Assembly (NCBI GenBank): GCA_948144175.1
Contig: CANXME010000893.1
Coordinates: 1 to 64,000 of the forward strand
DNA: 64,000 nt
Direction of reading: 5' to 3'
Source of the DNA: Closterium sp. NIES-65
Taxonomy: Eukaryota; Streptophyta; Zygnematophyceae; Desmidiales; Closteriaceae
A program made the position numbers and the translations under genes. Numbering within the stretch: position 1 is the stretch's first letter; each line of letters opens with the position of its first letter. The notes beneath the pieces were generated by a model. The model saw only the letters and a program-made list of their open reading frames with translations, was not told where the DNA came from and searched no databases. Positions 60,801 to 64,000 of the stretch are shown here, in pieces.

Positions 60801-63210
60801 GTATGCATTCTTCTGTTGTGTGTGAAGGAATGAGAGGGGAGGGGAGGGGAGGGAAGGAGGAATGAGAATAGAAAAAAGGGTTTAGGGTTAGCACCGCCAT
60901 GGTGTGTCAGTCCTGACAAGCACACCCACTGCCACGGTGTGAGTCCCGACAAGCACACCCACCGCCATGGTGTGTGAGTCCTGACAAGCACACCCACCGC
61001 CATGGTGTGTGAGTCCTGACAAGCACACCCACTGCCACGGTGTGTGAGTCCCGACATGCACACCCACCGCCATGGTGTGTGAGTCCTGACAAGCACACCC
61101 ACTGCCACGGTGTGTGCTGCATGGGGCATGTGGTCCAACCAACCCCCTCTCGTACGTGTTCTTCTGTTGTGTGAAGAGGGTTGGGTGAAGAGGTGAGAGG
61201 GGAACAGAGGATAGGGGAGGGAGGAATGAGAAGCACAGCAATGGCGTCTGCTGCATGGGGTATGTGGTCCAACCCAACCCCCACTCATATGCATTTTTCT
61301 GTTGATTTGTGCGTCGTGTGAAGCAATGAGAGGGGAAAAGGCACAAGAGAAAGAGGAGTTTGAGAAATACTGCAGGGGTATGTGATCCAGCCCCCACTCA
61401 TAGGCGTTCTTCTGTTGAATGAGAGGGAGCAGAGGGGAGAGCGGAATGAGACCAGCATGAGGGACCTGACCCACAGCATTGGCGCCTGCTGCAGGGGGTA
61501 TGTGATCCAGCCCCCACTCGTGCGCGTTTTTTCTGTTGAAAAGAAAGATACCATGCAAGAGAGTGTTTTGAGACGTCTCAAGATACCATTCGAGCGAGTG
61601 TTTTGAGACGTCTCAAGATACCATTCGAGCGAGGGAGGAATGAGCGAGAGGAGAGAGTTTTGAGATCTTGACGTATGGTATGCTGCGTAGGGTATGTGGT
61701 CCAAACCTGACTTGACGTTCTTTCTGCTGCTACCAGCCACGTCAGCATGTCACAAACCACGTCAGCGTGACAGAACCCACGTCAGCATGCGACAACCCAC
61801 CTCTGGATGCCACTGCGTGCCATAAAAGGGATACCGCTTTCCCTGCACTGTTGTCACATACTCCTACAGTCACAGATGGGCACACGGAGAGAACAGGAAC
61901 ATAAGTACAGAAATTAATTTCCCTGCACTGTACCGATTTGAACTGCTGTAAAGACATGATACATACACTTCTCAACAGTGAGACGCAGATGGAATCATTC
62001 GAACCACATTGTGTTCAAAATCATCGCAATCATAAGTTCTCTGATACAGTAATTTAAAATATAGCATTTCAGTAATGAACGAGAGACAAAAACAACATTC
62101 CATGCTGTACCAGTCCATTCTTATCGAACGAGGTGGTGAGAACAAAGAAGAAATCCCTCAGCTTGCTGTTGGAGAGAAAGCGATGCACCGTGGTGCCGTC
62201 CTGAGAGGGGGGAGGGGGGTGCATTGGAGGATGAGGTGAAATGGGGAGGGGAGGAGGGAGAAAGGGTGCAAAGATCGAGGTGGTGAACAGAGCACGGAGA
62301 ATATATCTCTGAGCCTGGCGTTGGAGAGGAAGCGATGCACCGTGGGGCCGTCCTGAGAGGGGGGAGGAGGAGGGAGGGAAAAGAGCAGGTTGAGGGGTCA
62401 TGGGAAGGGGAGAGGCGTGTTGTGCACAAAGTAGAAATCCCTGAGCTGGCTGTTGGAGAGGAAGCAATGCACCGAGGGGCCGTCCTGAGAGGGGAGGAGG
62501 ATGGAGGTGCGGAGAAGGGGGGGGGGGGAGGAGAAGGAGGTGGTGAGGACACAGGTACACATCGCGAGCATTGGCAAAGGAGAAGAAATTCTGGAGCTTA
62601 CCTGAACAATGGAATGCTTCTCCACAGAGAAGGGTAGCTTCTGCACCTTTCATGACATAGAGCGAGAGGTGCGAAGAGAGGGGGGGAGGAAAGTCGGAAA
62701 ACCGGAAGTTACCTGATGGTTCTCCATGGTGAGAGGGAGCTCTTGCACCTTTGCAGCCAAATCCGGAGACATCCTGAGAGCGAGAAGGGGGAAAGGGCGC
62801 GGATGGAGGGGGGCGCGGCGGGAGGGGGGAAGGGTGGAGGCACAGTGAAACGAGAGGGAACGAGGGGGGACGAGAGGAGAGGGAGCTCTTGCACCTTCCC
62901 AGCCAAATCAGGAGACAGAGTGAGGGGCGCAAGAGAGAGGGGGGAAGAGAGGGGGGAAGAGAGAGAGAGAGAGAGGGAAGAGAGGGGGCATGGTGAGACG
63001 AAGGGGGGAAATTCCATCTTACTAGTTATAAGCAGACTCAACGGGAGAAGCAGCTCCTGCAGCGCACTTAGTAACGAGTTCAGACCGTACTCGCTATAAG
63101 CGGCCTCACCAGGAGAAGTAGCTTCTGCGGTGCACCCAGTTGCCCACGAATTTGAGCGGAGAGGCCAAATCCAACGCACTGAAGCGCCTCAGTTCCAGCA
63201 GGTTCGGGTC
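57859..63210 (-). CDS. GGH: Gamma-glutamyl hydrolase (folylpolyglutamate hydrolase), C-terminal half; 5' end off window
   Basis: Peptidase C26 enzyme, normally vacuolar or secreted, that trims poly-gamma-glutamate tails from folates. Six exons, 63210-63110, 62773-62713, 62200-62111, 61863-61801, 60812-60724 and 57958-57859, join with consistent phases (2, 0, 0, 0, 2). They read DPNLLELRRFSALDLASPLKF, MSPDLAAKVQELPLTMENHQ, FLSNSKLRDFFFVLTTSFDK, EYVTTVQGKRYPFYGTQWHPE (with the catalytic His of QWHPE), KNAYEWGLDHIPHGAHA...ANFFV, then NEARRN...LLYNHSPVFAGKNG-stop. This is the order and spacing of the family's C-terminal half. The nucleophile Cys and signal peptide must lie right of the window. 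The protein ends somewhat short of animal relatives. Most of its exon edges are echoed in the adjoining introns. Confidence -1.
58000..60270 (-). repeat. 436-bp higher-order array built from copies of the last GGH exon start
   Basis: About five units of about 436 bp (period exact between 59186, 59622 and 60058). Each unit holds two acceptor-side fragments of the last GGH exon on the minus strand: one reads EARRN(T/S)H(S/H)PASDESMND then breaks, the other NESMNDILYNKSPVP. They are joined by GTGAGGAGTGGGGAGGAGTG sub-repeats. All units precede the complete exon (57859-57958) in the direction of transcription. Confidence -1.
60360..60700 (-). repeat. GTGACTGTAGCGC repeats and a donor-side copy of the fifth GGH exon
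   Basis: A 10-13-bp GTGTGACTGTAG unit recurs about 15 times. At about 60550-60605 the minus strand reads GQAVANFFVKYVES, a copy of the end of the 60812-60724 exon (GQAAANFFV) with the CAA|GTATG donor-like site. Confidence -1.
60890..61740 (-). repeat. Acceptor-side copies of the GGH KNAYEWGLDHIP exon, with a 36-bp array
   Basis: Minus-strand copies start at about 61735 (KNVKSGLDHIPYAA), 61538 (KNAHEWGLDHIPPAAGANAVGQ), 61412 (KNAYEWGLDHIP), 61300 (KNAYEWGLG) and 61170 (KNTYERGL); all precede the complete exon at 60812. A 36-bp unit (CACACCCACCGCCATGGTGT...) repeats six times at 60900-61115. Confidence -1.
61566..61618. repeat. Two ACGT-core palindromes in tandem
   Basis: TTTTGAGACGTCTCAAGA at 61566-61583 and 61601-61618, inside a duplicated 35-bp block in a GGH intron. 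A third, decayed version (TTTTGAGATCTTGACG) is near 61659. Same family as 34975-34992 in the dynein gene. Confidence -1.
62205..62700 (-). repeat. Echo copies around the VHRFLSNSKL exon of GGH
   Basis: Acceptor-side copies of DG(P/T)(T/S)VH(R/C)FLSN(S/A)(K/R/Q)LRD lie at about 62355-62280 and 62487-62425, before the complete exon (62200-62111). A donor-side copy of the preceding exon end (KVQKLPFSVEKHSIVQ + GTAAG) lies at about 62650-62601. Confidence -1.
62870..63100 (-). repeat. Echo copies around the first two GGH exons of the window
   Basis: An acceptor-side copy LSPDLAGKVQELPL (about 62920-62876) precedes the MSPDLAAKVQELPL exon. A donor-side copy of the preceding exon's end (TGCAGGAGCTGCTTCTCC against CGCAGAAGCTACTTCTCC) lies near 63060-63040. 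Confidence -1.
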
Positions 63211-63219
63211 CTGAAAGTC

Positions 63220-63640
63220 AACGGGAGTTAACAAGTCAAAGAGAGTCAACAAGAGTCAACGAGTCAAAAAGAGTTAACAAGAGTCAACTAGAAAATGTGG
63301 AGGTGAATCAAAGCCGCTGAAGCGCCTCAGTTCGAGCAGGTCCGGTTCCTGAGAATCAACGGGGGTCAACGGGAGTCAACTAGAGAAGGTGGAGGCATAT
63401 TGGGATATGAATTTCAATGCAAGGCACTTAACCGCCTCAGCTCCAGCAGGTCCAGGTCCTGAGAGTCGACGAGAGTCATCGAGAGTCAACAAGAGTCAAC
63501 AAGAGTCAACAAGAGAAGCAACAAATAGAAGATGCACAGGCTTGGGATCTCAATTTACATCCAAGGCGCTGAACCGCCTCAGCTCCAGCAGGTCCGGGTC
63601 CTGAGAGTCAATGTGGGTCAGCAAGGGTGCGTGAGGGTCA
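63220..63640 (-). repeat. Acceptor-side copies of the LLELRRFSALD exon and GAGTCAAC repeats
   Basis: Copies of (D/E)P(D/N)LLELRRFS(A/G) lie at about 63602-63550, 63460-63418 and 63352-63305, all preceding the complete exon (63210-63110) on the minus strand. GAGTCAACAA repeats separate them. Confidence -1.
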
Positions 63641-63654
63641 AATGTGCGAGTCAA

Positions 63655-63870
63655 TGAGGGTCAATGCTGCTCAATGCGGATGAACGCGGGCTAATGCCGG
63701 TGATGCGGGACAACGCTGGTCAATGCGGGTCGATGCGGGTCGATGCGGGTCAATGCGAGTCAATGCGGGTCAATGCGGGTCAATGCGGGTCAATGCGGGT
63801 CAATGCGGGTCAATGCGGATCATGCTCAATCCCGGTCAATCGCGGTCAATGCCGGTCAATGCGGGTCAAT
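63655..63870. repeat. 10-bp GTCAATGCGG array, about 17 copies
   Basis: Short tandem array in what is probably an upstream GGH intron. From 63870 to the window end only a purine-rich GGGGAAGGAGAACTG repeat is seen. Confidence -1.
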
Positions 63871-64000
63871 GTCACGATGGAAGGGAGGGGGAATGTGGGC
63901 GGACAAAACGTTTGAGAGGAACCGGGGGAGGAGGTAAGAATGCGGAAGGCGGGAAGGAGAACTGGGGAAGGGGAAGGAGAACTGGGGAAGGGGAAGGAGA

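Overview
The window is nuclear DNA from a eukaryote in the green-plant (streptophyte) lineage. It has spliceosomal introns with GT/AG borders, a plant-type receptor-like kinase, a plant-type Pol III tRNA-Ala(AGC), a TA-flanked Tc1/mariner-like transposon and a gamma-glutamyl hydrolase. It also holds a full dynein heavy chain, so the organism very probably has motile cells or kept dynein transport (a charophyte alga, bryophyte, lycophyte or relative). Seed plants have no dynein heavy chains. The DNA is GC-rich and packed with mini- and microsatellites.

Layout. 1-2735 (minus): 3' part of a receptor-like kinase that runs off the left edge; repeat-rich 5' flank to about 4640. 4700-6900: no gene recognised. 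7045-9089 (plus): exons of an unrecognised protein with a long Glu/Arg-rich helix, possibly the 5' end of the next gene. 9541-46842 (plus): dynein heavy chain, most like cytoplasmic dynein 1, read as 24 exons coding for about 6,080 residues (tail, linker, AAA1-AAA6, stalk and microtubule-binding domain, but no C-terminal domain). 47244-47316 (minus): tRNA-Ala. 47919-53463 (plus): a 1,769-residue low-complexity single-pass membrane protein. 54101-57021: DNA transposon with a frameshifted DDE transposase. 57859-63210 (minus): last six exons of gamma-glutamyl hydrolase; the catalytic-Cys half lies beyond the right edge.

The main observation is architectural. In all three recognised multi-exon host genes, on both strands, exon edges are echoed in the adjoining intron. 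Partial copies of the exon's 3' end plus its donor site follow the complete exon. Partial copies of its 5' end plus its acceptor site precede it. Copy numbers run from 2 to about 11. Where I compared copies base by base, they differ mainly at third codon positions. Echoes are absent from the transposase introns and from the intron of the membrane-protein gene. A second unlisted pattern is a dispersed 18-bp palindrome, TTTTGAG-NNNN-CTCAAAA, whose four-base core varies (TCGA, GCGC, ACGT, AATT) but stays self-complementary in the perfect copies.

The genes do not form a functional cluster. They are ordinary neighbouring nuclear genes that share this intron style. Exon borders were read by eye from reading phase, splice dinucleotides and remembered family sequence; no alignment was run.
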